Shown here in pieces: positions 17,650 through 26,720 of a DNA stretch of 64,000 nt (the first letter of the stretch is position 1; each line of letters begins with the position of its first letter). This DNA comes from Fulvimarina sp. Its GTDB lineage: Bacteria; Pseudomonadota; Alphaproteobacteria; Rhizobiales; Rhizobiaceae. The translations under genes and the position numbers were made by a program. The notes beneath the pieces were generated by a model, which saw nothing but the letters and a program-made list of their open reading frames with translations, searched no databases and had not been told where the DNA came from. The stretch covers positions 1 to 64,000 of the forward strand of contig PACL01000008.1 of assembly GCA_002700095.1 (NCBI GenBank). Direction: 5' to 3'.

Positions 17650-17924
17650 CCGGGACAGAACCCCAACCCATTCTCAGCGAGGACGAGTTGGAGGATTACG
17701 AATTCAGCGAAAATGGCGAATGGGTGCCGGTGGGCGACATTGCGGAGCAGCGTGCCGCCTTTCAGGCCATGGCCGAGCACGCCTTGACGGAACGTGCTCG
17801 CGGACGTGTTCTGATCTCCATCGCCGAGCGCGATCTTGCCCGGCTGAAAGCCAAGGCGGCCGAGCAGGGAATGTCCTACGAAGCTCTGGTCGATTCCATC
17901 CTGCATGACTATGCGGAGAGGTAG
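17646..17924 (+). CDS. Antitoxin (BrnA/CopG-like) of the toxin-antitoxin pair
   Basis: 92 aa from ATG 17646, overlapping the toxin stop by 4 bp. The N-terminal half is acidic (SEDELEDYEFSENGEW), suited to binding the basic toxin. The C-terminal part (RVLISIAERDLARLKAKAAEQGMSYEALVDSILHDYAER) has the beta-strand plus two helices expected of a ribbon-helix-helix DNA-binding domain, as in BrnA/CopG antitoxins, so it would also autoregulate the operon. The domain order (acidic N-terminus, RHH at the C-terminus) fits this family. Confidence 0.65.
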   Translation: MTGTEPQPILSEDELEDYEFSENGEWVPVGDIAEQRAAFQAMAEHALTERARGRVLISIAERDLARLKAKAAEQGMSYEALVDSILHDYAER

Positions 17925-18140
17925 ACCGGGCCCCCTGTCCCGAGCGTCACCCGAAACCACCGGAGCGGTTTCGCGCTGGACGATCTGATGTCGGACAGGT
18001 TCTGGACGGACGGGCGGCAGCTTTCCCCACAGGCCACATCCCCCGCCCGTACGCATCGAGGCTGACAGGCCAAGGATGACCGCCGCCACCGAAGACGACG
18101 ATGCCGGAACGTCGGGCACGGCGGACGGGCTTGGCGCCCC

Positions 18141-19055
18141 TCACCCCTTCCCGTAGTCCCCCTTCACGCTCTCCAGACCTTCGCGGAAGGTCGGATAGCG
18201 GAACGCATAGCCCGCCGCCTTGATCTTCGCGTTCGAGACCCGCTTGTTCTCGCCGTAGAAGCTGCGGGCCATGGGCGAGAGGTCGGCGACGGCGAAGTCG
18301 GTCTCGCCCGGCGGTTCGGCGCCGACGAGGTTTGCGGCATGGAGGACGACGTCCTGGGGCGGGGCGGGCTCGTCGTCGGTGACGTTGAAGACGCCGCCGA
18401 GGCGCTTATCGGCCAGCAGCTTCGTCGCCCCGGCGATATCCGCCACATGGATGCGGTTGAACACCTGGCCGGGCTTGACCAGCCGCTTGGCGGTGCCGTT
18501 CTTCAGATTGATGAAGTTGTTGCGGCCCGGGCCGTAGATGCCCGACAGGCGGATGATCGCCACCGGCACGCTGCGCGTCCGGCCGAGGTCGGCCCAGGCC
18601 TCTTCGGCGGCGATGCGGGCCTTGGAGCGTTCCGATTGCGGCTTCAGCTCGGCCGCCTCGTCGATCCACTCGCCGTCATGGTCGCCATAGACGCCGACGG
18701 TGGAGAGATAGCCGATCCATTCGAGGTTCGGGCTGCCATGGGCGATCTCGTCGAAATACCAGCGCAGCACAGGATCGCCGGAGCGGGCGTTGGCGCCGCC
18801 GACATGGGCGCCCTCGGGGGCCGGGTGGCCGGGCGGCGCCGAGACAAGGATGTGGGTCGCGCGGTAAAGCGCCCCGGCGATGCCGTCGCCCGGATGCTCG
18901 CCGTCGAAGACCACCGGCTTCAGCCCGTGGGCCGCGACGGAGGCCGCCTTGTCCTTGCTCCGCACGGTCACGGCCTCGACCGTCACCTTGTGCTTGTCGA
19001 GGCTGTCGACGAAGTGGGAGGCGGAATAGCCGTAGCCGAAGACGAAGAGATGCAT
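18141..19055 (-). CDS. SDR/NAD-dependent epimerase-like protein (YeeZ type)
   Basis: 304 aa from ATG 19055. The N-terminal FGYGYSASHF is a modified Rossmann glycine motif. STVGVYGDHDGEW contains the SDR Ser/Tyr region (YGD...), and IIRLSGIYGPGRNNF plus FNRIHVADIAGATKLL are typical of extended SDRs of the YeeZ type. The substrate is unknown. It is the last gene of a minus-strand run queG - pentad-repeat protein - SDR, starting 4 nt after the preceding stop, so co-translation is likely. Confidence 0.75.
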   Translation of the reverse strand: MHLFVFGYGYSASHFVDSLDKHKVTVEAVTVRSKDKAASVAAHGLKPVVFDGEHPGDGIAGALYRATHILVSAPPGHPAPEGAHVGGANARSGDPVLRWYFDEIAHGSPNLEWIGYLSTVGVYGDHDGEWIDEAAELKPQSERSKARIAAEEAWADLGRTRSVPVAIIRLSGIYGPGRNNFINLKNGTAKRLVKPGQVFNRIHVADIAGATKLLADKRLGGVFNVTDDEPAPPQDVVLHAANLVGAEPPGETDFAVADLSPMARSFYGENKRVSNAKIKAAGYAFRYPTFREGLESVKGDYGKG

Positions 19056-19059
19056 GGCG

Positions 19060-19461
19060 TTATCCCAGCCTCCGTCCCGTCGGCACGAAGCTGTCCACCT
19101 CAAGCCGGCCGATCCTGAGGCGGCCGATCTCGGCCTCGCCGATGCGCGCGCTGCCGACGGAGAGGCGGCCGATGGCGAAGGCCCCGACGGCGATCGCCCC
19201 GATGGCCACGGCGCCGAGCGCCAGCGCGCCGATCGCTCCGGCGCCCATCGCCCCGGCCCCGAGGGCTCCGGCGCCGAGCGCGGCCGATCCCGCCGCATGA
19301 TCGGGCTGCGGCAGGAAGCCGCCCTCGCGGAGCTGCAGGAGCGCCCGGCGCACCTTGGCCTCCGGCCCGGACGTGGAATCCCCACCCGCCAGCGCCGATC
19401 CGGGCGAACTCGTCGCGCCCGCCTGTACCGACGGTTCAGTCTTGGCTTTCATCCAGGGCAT
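19060..19461 (-). CDS. Gly/Ala pentad-repeat protein (pentapeptide-like)
   Basis: 133 aa from ATG 19461 (GGAG about 9 nt upstream), overlapping the queG 3' end by 26 bp. The N-terminal ~65 residues contain one predicted helix (EAKVRRALLQLREGGF). Residues ~70-128 are twelve uninterrupted five-residue units of form G-A-x-A-hydrophobic (GAGAL, GAGAM, GALAL, GAVAI, GAFAI, then GRLSV, GEAEI, GRLRI). Period five with a hydrophobic every fifth position suggests a pentapeptide-type right-handed beta-helix, although the classic A(D/N)LxX consensus is not followed. Function is unknown. It is sandwiched in the queG-SDR operon. Confidence 0.65.
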   Translation of the reverse strand: MPWMKAKTEPSVQAGATSSPGSALAGGDSTSGPEAKVRRALLQLREGGFLPQPDHAAGSAALGAGALGAGAMGAGAIGALALGAVAIGAIAVGAFAIGRLSVGSARIGEAEIGRLRIGRLEVDSFVPTGRRLG

Positions 19462-20593
19462 GCCATTCACTCCGCACCGTCTCGTCAGCCTCCTTATCAA
19501 GCGCGGCGGCGCGAAGTCGCAAGGCCTCGCCGCGATCGAGTCGGCCGATCGCCCACACCGCCATCGCCCGCACGAGCGGCGCGTCGTCCGACAGGAGGCC
19601 CTGCGCGGCGGGAAGAAACTCGGCACGGCCAGAGTTGCCGGCGGCGATCAGGCAGTTGGAGACGAACTTGTCGCGGCCGATCCGCTTGATCGGCGAGCCG
19701 GAGAACAGCCCCCGAAAACCCGGGTCGTCTAGGCCGAGGAGGTCGGCGAGCCGCGGCGCCTTCAGGTCCTCCCGCGCGATCAACTTGGCCTCGCTGGCGT
19801 CCTGAGCGAACTTGTTCCAGGGGCAGACGGCGAGGCAGTCGTCGCAGCCATAGATGCGGTTGCCCATCGCGGCGCGAAATTCCCGGGGGATGACGGTCCT
19901 GGTCTCGATGGTGAGGTAGGAGATGCAGCGCCGCGCATCGAGCTGGTAGGGCGCCGGAAAGGCGTCGGTCGGGCAGGCGGTCAGGCAGGCCCGGCAGGAG
20001 CCGCAGCGGTCGCGGCCCGCCTCGTCCGCGGGAAGATCGAGGGTGGTGAAGATCGAGCCGAGGAACAGCCAGGAGCCGAAGTCGCGCGACAACAGGTTGG
20101 TGTGCTTGCCCTGCCAGCCGAGGCCGGCGAGCTCGCCCAGCGGCTTTTCCATGATCGGCGCGGTATCGACGAAGACCTTGGCGTCGTGGTCGCCGAGGCC
20201 GGCCTCCCGGGCTCTCGCGACTAGCCGGCCGGCGAGTTCCTTGAGCCTGCCCTTGATGACGTCGTGATAGTCCCGGTGGCGGGCATAGACCGAGATCGCG
20301 CCCCGGTCGGGGTGCTGGAGGATCTCCAGCGGATCCTCGTCCGGCCCGTAGTTCATGGCAAGGACCACGATCGATCGGACTTCGGGCCAAAGGTCCCGCG
20401 GCGACCTGCGGCGATCGAGGGTCTGGGGCATCCAGCCCATGGTGCCGTGCCGGCCGGCCGCGACGAACTCCGCCAGCCGGTCGCCGGCAAGGACGTTGCC
20501 GGAAGCCTCCGCGATGCCCGCCGACGCGAAGCCGAGACGGCGGGCATCGGCCTGCAGAAAGGTCTTGAGCGAGGCGAGGGCAGCTGTGGTCAT
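19436..20593 (-). CDS. queG: Epoxyqueuosine reductase
   Basis: 385 aa. It reduces epoxyqueuosine to queuosine in tRNA, the final step of queuosine synthesis, using cobalamin and two [4Fe-4S] clusters. Both cluster motifs are intact: CGSCRACLTACP and CDDCLAVCPWNKF. Family hallmarks VVLAMNYGPDEDP, AISVYARHRDYHDVIK, VDTAPIMEKPLGELAGLGWQGKHTN and WLFLGSI are all present, and a HEAT-like C-terminal tail follows (VRAMAVWAIGRLDRGEALRLR). Length matches the family. It is the first gene of a three-gene minus-strand run. Confidence 0.95.
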   Translation of the reverse strand: MTTAALASLKTFLQADARRLGFASAGIAEASGNVLAGDRLAEFVAAGRHGTMGWMPQTLDRRRSPRDLWPEVRSIVVLAMNYGPDEDPLEILQHPDRGAISVYARHRDYHDVIKGRLKELAGRLVARAREAGLGDHDAKVFVDTAPIMEKPLGELAGLGWQGKHTNLLSRDFGSWLFLGSIFTTLDLPADEAGRDRCGSCRACLTACPTDAFPAPYQLDARRCISYLTIETRTVIPREFRAAMGNRIYGCDDCLAVCPWNKFAQDASEAKLIAREDLKAPRLADLLGLDDPGFRGLFSGSPIKRIGRDKFVSNCLIAAGNSGRAEFLPAAQGLLSDDAPLVRAMAVWAIGRLDRGEALRLRAAALDKEADETVRSEWHALDESQD

Positions 20594-20717
20594 CGCCGCC
20601 GATATGGTGCGCGGGCCGCCGCCGGGGCAAGCCTTTCCTCCCGCATCGTCGCTCGCCGCCTTTGCCTTGCCGCCGCGCCGGGGCTATGCAACGGATCGGT
20701 CGGTGGGGGAGGAAACA

Positions 20718-22343
20718 TTGGCTGACGACACACAAGGCGAGAGCTTCGACTACGTGATCGCGGGGGCGGGCTCGGCCGGCTGCGTTCTGGCCAACCGGCT
20801 GTCCGCCGATCCGAGGAACCGGGTGCTGCTGCTCGAGGGCGGCGGCAAGGACGACTGGATCTGGTTCCACATCCCGGTCGGCTATCTCTTCGCCATCGGC
20901 AATCCGCGCGCCGACTGGATGTTCCGCACCGCCGAGGAGAAGGGGCTGAACGGCCGCTCGCTGGCCTATCCGCGCGGCAAGACGCTGGGCGGCTCCTCGG
21001 CGATCAATGCGATGATCTACATGCGCGGCCAGGCCGCCGACTACGATCACTGGCGCCAGCTCGGCCTTTCGGGCTGGGGCTGGGACGACGTCCTGCCCGT
21101 CTTCAAGCGGGTCGAGGACCACGTCGAAGGCGGCAACGCGTTTCACGGCACCGGCGGCGAGTGGCGGGTCGAGCATCCGCGGGTGAAGTGGGACATCCTC
21201 GACCGGATCAGGGACGCGGCGGAAGCGGCCGGCGTGCCGAAGATTCCCGACTTCAACACCGGCGACAACACCGGCTCGTCCTATTTCCAGGTGAACCAGA
21301 GGAACGGCCGGCGATGGAGCGCGGCGCGGGGCTTCCTGAAGCCGGCGCTGAAGCGCCCCAACCTGAAGGTCGAGACCGGGGTCTCCGTCGACCGCGTCGA
21401 GATGACCGACGGCCGGGTGACTGCGGTGGTCTATCGCCGGGACGGCACAACCCGCCGGGCCTTGGTGCGCGGCGAAGCGGTGATCTCGGCGGGTGCCGTC
21501 GGCTCGCCGCTGATCCTCGAACGCTCCGGCCTCGGCGCGGGGGAAAAGCTCTCCGCCCACGGCATCGACGTCGTCAAGCACCTGCCGGGTGTCGGCGAGA
21601 ACCTGCAGGATCACCTGCAGATCCGGCCGATCTACAAGGTGAACGGCATCAAGACGCTGAACACCGAATATTGGAACCTCGTCACTCGGGCGATGATGGG
21701 CGTCAATTACGCTCTGTTCCGCAAGGGTCCGCTGACCATGGCGCCGAGCCAGGTCGGCGCCTTCGTGAAATCCTCGCCGGAATACGAGACCGCCAATCTG
21801 GAGTTCCATTTCCAGCCACTGTCGCTGGACGACTGGGGCCAGGGCCTGCATCGGTTTGGCGCCTTCACCGCCAGCGTCTGCAACCTGCGCCCGACCAGCC
21901 GCGGCTCGATCCATCTCACCGGGCCGCTGCCCGAGGACCAGCCGGACATCCGGCCGAACTATTTGTCGACGGAGTCCGACCGGCGCGTCGCGGTGGATTC
22001 CCTGAAATGGGCGCGAAAAATCGTCTTCGCCGAGCCGTTGAAGCGCTACGGGCCGGAGGAATACAAGCCCGGCGCCCACATCGCGTCGGAGGAGGAGATG
22101 CTGGTTGCCGCCGGCGACCTCGGCACGACGATCTTCCATCCCGTCGGCACGGTGAAGATGGGGACGAAGGACGACACGATGGCCGTCCTCGACGAGAGGC
22201 TGCGGGTGCGCGGCGTCGAGGGGCTGCGGGTCATCGACGCCTCGGTGATGCCGTCGATCACCTCCGGCAACACCAATTCGCCCACCATCATGATCGCCGA
22301 CAAGGGCGCCGAGATGATGCTGCAGGACGCCCGGGCGGGCTGA
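20718..22343 (+). CDS. GMC family FAD-dependent oxidoreductase (choline dehydrogenase-like)
   Basis: 541 aa from TTG 20718, chosen because a strong GGGAGGAA site lies 5-6 nt upstream and because translation from here leads straight into the FAD-binding motif DYVIAGAGSAGCVLANRL. Other GMC signatures follow: PRGKTLGGSSAINAM (GMC_oxred_1), SAGAVGSPLILERSGLG (GMC_oxred_2), and near the C-terminus FHPVGTVKMG with the catalytic His and SGNTNSPTIMIADKGA. It oxidises a primary or secondary alcohol; substrate is unknown. No betaine genes flank it, so BetA is not supported. Confidence 0.9.
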   Translation: MADDTQGESFDYVIAGAGSAGCVLANRLSADPRNRVLLLEGGGKDDWIWFHIPVGYLFAIGNPRADWMFRTAEEKGLNGRSLAYPRGKTLGGSSAINAMIYMRGQAADYDHWRQLGLSGWGWDDVLPVFKRVEDHVEGGNAFHGTGGEWRVEHPRVKWDILDRIRDAAEAAGVPKIPDFNTGDNTGSSYFQVNQRNGRRWSAARGFLKPALKRPNLKVETGVSVDRVEMTDGRVTAVVYRRDGTTRRALVRGEAVISAGAVGSPLILERSGLGAGEKLSAHGIDVVKHLPGVGENLQDHLQIRPIYKVNGIKTLNTEYWNLVTRAMMGVNYALFRKGPLTMAPSQVGAFVKSSPEYETANLEFHFQPLSLDDWGQGLHRFGAFTASVCNLRPTSRGSIHLTGPLPEDQPDIRPNYLSTESDRRVAVDSLKWARKIVFAEPLKRYGPEEYKPGAHIASEEEMLVAAGDLGTTIFHPVGTVKMGTKDDTMAVLDERLRVRGVEGLRVIDASVMPSITSGNTNSPTIMIADKGAEMMLQDARAG

Positions 22344-22380
22344 GCCCCGCGCCAGCGGCCGAAACTTGCCGGCGAAGGGC

Positions 22381-23613
22381 TCAGCGAGGCTCGGTCTCGC
22401 GGTCGGCCAGTGACATCATGCCCGACAGGGCGAGGATGATGGCGAGGAGGCCGGCCATGCCGAGAAAGACGTCGGCCAATCCGATATGCTCGGCGAGGAA
22501 GCCGATGAGGGAGGGGGCCATCAGGCCTCCCGAATAGCCGATGGCCGTCGCGATCGAGATGCCGGTGCCGTCGGGCAGGCCCTTGACGTTGCCGGCGGCG
22601 GAAAAGGCGATGGGCACGATGTTGGCAAGCCCGATGCCGGCCAGGGCGAAGCCGGCGATGGCGACGAGGAAATGTCCCGCAAGGCCGGCAAGAAGCAGGC
22701 CGGATGCGGCGACGAAGGCGAACAGCCGGACGGTCTTCACCGCGCCGAGGCGGTTGCGGATATCGTCGCCGAGGAAGCGGAAGATCGCCATGGTGGCGGA
22801 GAAGGCCGCGAAGGCGAAGCCGGAGACCGCCGTGTCGGCGCCGAGCTCGGACTTCAGATAGACCGCGCTCCAGTCGATGGCGCCGCCCTCCGGCATCATG
22901 GCGACGAGGGCGAAGAGGCCGATCGCCACCGCCATGAGCAGGCCGGCAGGGCGCATCGCGGCCGGGCCTGCCGCGCCATGGGATGGCGTACTTTGGGACG
23001 ACGTGGCGGGCGCATCGGCGGCCGCCGGGCTGGCGCCGCGATCGTCGCGGGCCATGCGCCGGACGAAGACGAAGCAGACGAGAATCACCGCACAGACGAA
23101 GGCCGCGTGGGCGGCCGGCCCGAAGCCGGCGATGATCGGTCCGCCGAGGCCCGCCCCGACGAAGCCGCCGACCGACCAGAAGCCGTGGCTCGAGGACATG
23201 ATCGCCCGGCCCATGTGGCGCTCCAGCGTGATCGCATTGGCGTTCATCGCCGCGTCCATGCCGCCGAACATCGCGCCGAAGACGAAGATCGCCGCGAACG
23301 CCATCCAGAGTTCGGGCGCCAGGATCAGCGCCGGAAAGGCGAAGGCCGCCAAGAGGTGCGTGACCAGCAGCGGGGGGCGCGATCCGACGCGGCCGATCGC
23401 GCGGGCGATCAGCGGCATGGTCAGGACGCCGCCGAGCCCGAAGGCGAGAATGAGGAAGCCGATCGTCTGTTCGGTGATGGCGAGCCGCGCGGCGATGACC
23501 GGCACCTCCGGCGCCCAGCTGCCGATTCCGAAGCCGTTGACGAAGAAGGCGAGCGCCACGGCCCGGCGGGCGGGCGGGAAGCGCTCGAGGCGAAGCGGCA
23601 AGGCGAGGGTCAT
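22381..23613 (-). CDS. MFS transporter
   Basis: 410 aa from ATG 23613. About twelve hydrophobic segments are visible (AVALAFFVNGFGIGSW, TIGFLILAFGLGGVLTMPL, LLAAFAFPALILAPELW, and more). MNANAITLERHMGRAIMSSSHGFWSVGGFVGAGLG and a central loop of ~40 residues between the two six-helix halves fit FucP/YbjJ-like MFS proteins. The substrate is unknown. The DeoR-type regulator is upstream on the same strand, 171 bp away, so it may regulate this transporter. Confidence 0.82.
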   Translation of the reverse strand: MTLALPLRLERFPPARRAVALAFFVNGFGIGSWAPEVPVIAARLAITEQTIGFLILAFGLGGVLTMPLIARAIGRVGSRPPLLVTHLLAAFAFPALILAPELWMAFAAIFVFGAMFGGMDAAMNANAITLERHMGRAIMSSSHGFWSVGGFVGAGLGGPIIAGFGPAAHAAFVCAVILVCFVFVRRMARDDRGASPAAADAPATSSQSTPSHGAAGPAAMRPAGLLMAVAIGLFALVAMMPEGGAIDWSAVYLKSELGADTAVSGFAFAAFSATMAIFRFLGDDIRNRLGAVKTVRLFAFVAASGLLLAGLAGHFLVAIAGFALAGIGLANIVPIAFSAAGNVKGLPDGTGISIATAIGYSGGLMAPSLIGFLAEHIGLADVFLGMAGLLAIILALSGMMSLADRETEPR

Positions 23614-23784
23614 GGGAGAACTCGGGTCGGATGACGGTGTGGCGCGCCGGGAGTTGGCGCGAAGGGGATGACGACTGCGGCGGGCTGCCGAAGTGGGGAG
23701 GTGGCGGGGCCGGGTGCAAGGTCGAGAGCGGTGGCCGCGCATGGGTGCGCTTGCCGGCTGCCTGTGGCCCGGATCAGACGGAGG

Positions 23785-24555
23785 TCAGCATCGCACCCCA
23801 TCGGCAAGCGTGATCGCCACGCCGGCGGCGGCGAGGGCATCGAGCGCGGGGCCTCCGGTCTCGGTGACGAGGTGCCAGAGCGCGCCGGCCTCGGCGACGG
23901 CGAAGGGCGCGGTGGTGCCGAGCTTGTCGGCGGCGGCGAGGACGAGGATCCGGGCGCTGGCGAGGGCGAGCTGCCGCTTGATCGCCGCATCCTCCGGATC
24001 GAAGGCGGTGACGCCGGTTCCGGCATCGAGGCCGCAGGCGCCGAGGACGAGAATGTCGGGCCGCAGCCGTTCCACCTCGACAAACGCCTGCGCGCCGAGG
24101 CACGCGCCCGTCTCGGCGTCGTAACGCCCGCCGATCAACGACACCCTGTGATGGGGATGGGGCGGGACGGCGAGGGCGACGGCCGGGCAATGGGTGACGA
24201 TCGTGTAGCGGCGGTCCGCGAGGAGCCGTCCCGCCAGTGCCGCATTGGTCGAGCCGGTATCGATGAAGATCGTCGCGCCGTCGTCGAGCAGGGGCGCGGC
24301 CGCTTTCGCGAGCGCGTCCTTGCGCCGGGCATCGATGTTGCGGCGCCCGGCGAGCGGGGCGGCAGGCGGCGCGGGAATGCGGGCGAGCGCCCCGCCATAG
24401 ACCCGCTCGCAGAGGCCGGCCGCCGCCATCTCCCGCAGGTCGCGGCGGATGGTGTCCTCCGAGACCGCGAAGGCGCCGGCGAGATCCGCGGCGAGGACCC
24501 TGCCGCTTTCGGCCAGCCGTTCGGCGATGGCGGCCTGTCGTTCGCGTGTCAGCAT
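23785..24555 (-). CDS. DeoR family transcriptional regulator
   Basis: 256 aa from ATG 24555. The N-terminal helix-turn-helix (RQAAIAERLAESGRVLAADLAGAFAVSEDTIRRDLREM) and EVYGGA-like RVYGGALA linker are classic DeoR. The C-terminal sensor domain (FIDTGSTNAALAGRL, DPEDAAIKRQLALASARILVLAAADKLGT) resembles sugar isomerase folds and binds phosphosugars in known members. It probably controls sugar or polyol genes, possibly the adjacent MFS transporter. The 241-bp gap to the divergent SDR gene would hold the promoters. Confidence 0.9.
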   Translation of the reverse strand: MLTRERQAAIAERLAESGRVLAADLAGAFAVSEDTIRRDLREMAAAGLCERVYGGALARIPAPPAAPLAGRRNIDARRKDALAKAAAPLLDDGATIFIDTGSTNAALAGRLLADRRYTIVTHCPAVALAVPPHPHHRVSLIGGRYDAETGACLGAQAFVEVERLRPDILVLGACGLDAGTGVTAFDPEDAAIKRQLALASARILVLAAADKLGTTAPFAVAEAGALWHLVTETGGPALDALAAAGVAITLADGVRC

Positions 24556-24796
24556 GAGGTTTCGATCCCGTGGTTTGACCGAACGGCATATGCACGATTC
24601 GGCATGAACATGCAATAACGTGTATCCGCGCTCGATGCCGTTGCGCGGCTAGCGACTGTTTCGGCCGGTGCGCGGAACGCTTGGCAAGGCGGCGTCTTCC
24701 TGTCGCAAGACGGGATCGCCCCGGTCTGGGACGGCGATCCTCGACAGGCGCGGCCGGCCCCCTCGGCTGCGCCGCCATGCAGAATGGAGGTTTTCC

Positions 24797-25669
24797 ATGC
24801 CACGCGACCCGCGCAACTGCTATCCGCGGCCCGAGCAACTGGCTCAGCAGCAGCCCATGCCCGGCGACACCGACGCCATGACGCCGAAACCCGACCACGG
24901 CGAAGAGAGCTACCAGGGGCACGGCCGGCTGCAGGACTACGTCGCCATCGTCACCGGCGGCGACAGCGGCATCGGCCGGGCCGTCGCCATCGCCTATGCC
25001 CGCGAGGGTGCCGACGTGATCATCGCTTATTGGGACGAGCACGACGATGCGAAGGAGACGGCGGCATGGGTGGAGAAGGCCGGCCGCAAGGCGGTTCTCG
25101 TGCCCGGCGACGTCAAGGAGGAGGCCTATTGCAACGGCCTGATCGACCGCGCCTTCGACGAGTTCGGCCGCCTCGACATCCTCGTCAACAACGCCGCCCA
25201 CCAGGCGACCTTCGAGAAGCCGGAGGACATTTCCGCCACCGAATGGGACGTCACCTTCCGCACCAACGTCCACGGCATGTTCTACCTGTCGAAGCGGGCG
25301 GTCGCGCGGATGCAGCCGGGCGCCTCGATCATCAACACCGCCTCGATCAATTCCACCGACCCTTCGCCCACGCTGCTCGCCTATGCGACGACGAAGGGTG
25401 CCATCCATAACTTCACCGCCGGTCTCTGCCGCTTCGTCGCCGATCGCGGCATCCGGGTGAACGCCGTCGCGCCCGGCCCGATCTGGACGCCGCTGATCCC
25501 CTCGACCATGCCGGAGGAGAAGGTGAAGAGCTTCGGCAGCAACACGCCCCTCGGCCGGGCCGGCCAGCCGGCCGAACTCGCCGGTTCCTACGTCTTCCTC
25601 GCCTCCGAGGACGCCACCTACATCACCGGTGCGGTGATCGAGGTGACCGGCGGACGCCCGATGCTGTAA
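24797..25669 (+). CDS. SDR oxidoreductase (YghA/GSP39-like)
   Basis: 290 aa from ATG 24797 with GGAGG 7 nt upstream. The N-terminal ~45 residues (RNCYPRPEQLAQQQPMPGDTDAMTPKPDHG) are the tail typical of YghA/YdaD (general stress protein 39) SDRs. The NAD(P) motif TGGDSGIGRA, NNAA, and catalytic Ser with YATTK (Tyr/Lys) are intact. The C-terminus ends VTGGRPML. Homologues are often induced by stress in alphaproteobacteria. A GGAAC hexamer-like site at 24674-24678 is a weak hint of EcfG control. Confidence 0.87.
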   Translation: MPRDPRNCYPRPEQLAQQQPMPGDTDAMTPKPDHGEESYQGHGRLQDYVAIVTGGDSGIGRAVAIAYAREGADVIIAYWDEHDDAKETAAWVEKAGRKAVLVPGDVKEEAYCNGLIDRAFDEFGRLDILVNNAAHQATFEKPEDISATEWDVTFRTNVHGMFYLSKRAVARMQPGASIINTASINSTDPSPTLLAYATTKGAIHNFTAGLCRFVADRGIRVNAVAPGPIWTPLIPSTMPEEKVKSFGSNTPLGRAGQPAELAGSYVFLASEDATYITGAVIEVTGGRPML

Positions 25670-25739
25670 TCGGGGCTGTGATCAGCGGCAGGCAGTCGGT
25701 GGCGGCCCGGCTGCCTGGCTTCTTTACTGCGCCGGCGGC

Positions 25740-26714
25740 TCAGAGCGACCGGCGGTCGGCCTCGGGGGCTTCCGTCGGCATCGCCGTCCTCTCGGCCTCC
25801 TCGGCGGAGAGGCGGTAGAGCGCAGCGACCTTCTCCGAGAACGCTTCCGCATCGTCGACGAGCAGCCGCCGCGAGCCCGCGAGGCCGCGGGTCCGCAGCT
25901 CGCTCTGATAGCCATCCACCAGCGCGAGCAGCAGCGACAGGGTCTCCTCGTCGCCGAAGGCAGCGGGATCGGCACGGATTTCGGCGCGCAGGACGGCGAA
26001 GTCGTGATCGCGGCCGAGATCGTCGGCGATGGTCTTGGCGAGGTCGATGGCCGGAGCGAAGGCCTCCGGCCAGCAGGGCGCGATCAGGCGCAGATGCATC
26101 CAGTGATACTTCACGCGCTTGCGCAGCTCGTGGAGATCGTCGGCGTCGCGCGTCTTGGCCGCCCGCTTCAGCGCGGCGCGGGCGCGCCCGTAGGTCTGGC
26201 CCGCGCCGGCCGCGAGCAGGCGGGCCGCCTTCTTCGGCTGATGCCGGCCGCCGCCGATCTGGAACGCCTCGATCCTGCTGCGCGCCTGCTCCAGTGCGGC
26301 CGAGGCTTCCTCGACCGACCGCTTGATCTCGCCTTCCTCGCCCGCCGCCTCGTCGCGCTCGGCGACGAGCTTGTCGCGTACAGAGGCGAACGAGTTTGCC
26401 TTCAACTGATCGGCATTGCGCTCGCCGAGGCTGTCCAGCGCCTCGATCAGGGCCGCCTTGTCACGGGCGCCGGAGAGCCGGCGCGCGCCGTCCCGAAAGC
26501 TGGCATTCAGCGCCTTGTAGAGGTCCTCGTCGGCCGGGCGCAGCAGGCGAACCAGGCCGCGCAGCTTCTTGAACCGCTTGCGCGCCTCGTGGATCGTTTC
26601 GTGAAGGTCGCCGTCCTCGCGGCGCAGATCGGCCAGCGCCCGGTCGACCTGCGCCAGCGCGGCCTTGCGGAATTCGGCGTCGAGGGGACGCGACGGTCGG
26701 ATCTCGTAGGCCAA
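25740..26714 (-). CDS. CHAD domain protein
   Basis: 324 aa from TTG 26714; AGAGG lies 9 nt upstream and overlaps the stop of the CYTH gene, so the two are coupled. The protein is a helical CHAD domain with conserved His/Arg/Lys patches (ETIHEARKRFKKLRGLVRLLRP in the first half, DLHELRKRVKYHWMHLRLI in the second). CHAD domains bind polyphosphate. The internal part (residues ~115-150) is charged and coiled-coil-like. Together with the CYTH phosphatase just upstream, a role in polyphosphate or triphosphate metabolism is likely. Confidence 0.88.
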   Translation of the reverse strand: MAYEIRPSRPLDAEFRKAALAQVDRALADLRREDGDLHETIHEARKRFKKLRGLVRLLRPADEDLYKALNASFRDGARRLSGARDKAALIEALDSLGERNADQLKANSFASVRDKLVAERDEAAGEEGEIKRSVEEASAALEQARSRIEAFQIGGGRHQPKKAARLLAAGAGQTYGRARAALKRAAKTRDADDLHELRKRVKYHWMHLRLIAPCWPEAFAPAIDLAKTIADDLGRDHDFAVLRAEIRADPAAFGDEETLSLLLALVDGYQSELRTRGLAGSRRLLVDDAEAFSEKVAALYRLSAEEAERTAMPTEAPEADRRSL

Positions 26715-26720
26715 GCGGTC

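Noticed and set aside
19497..22139. 880-aa minus-strand frame spanning queG and the GMC gene
   Set aside because: It runs through two genes with intact cofactor motifs in other frames; low-complexity Arg/Ala sequence.
20718..22343. Choline dehydrogenase BetA
   Set aside because: Only general GMC motifs are seen, and no betB, betI or choline transporter flanks it.
24674..24696. EcfG promoter before the YghA-like SDR
   Set aside because: GGAAC is present but the -10 element reads TCTT rather than CGTT, and the distance to the start codon is large; too weak to list as a feature.
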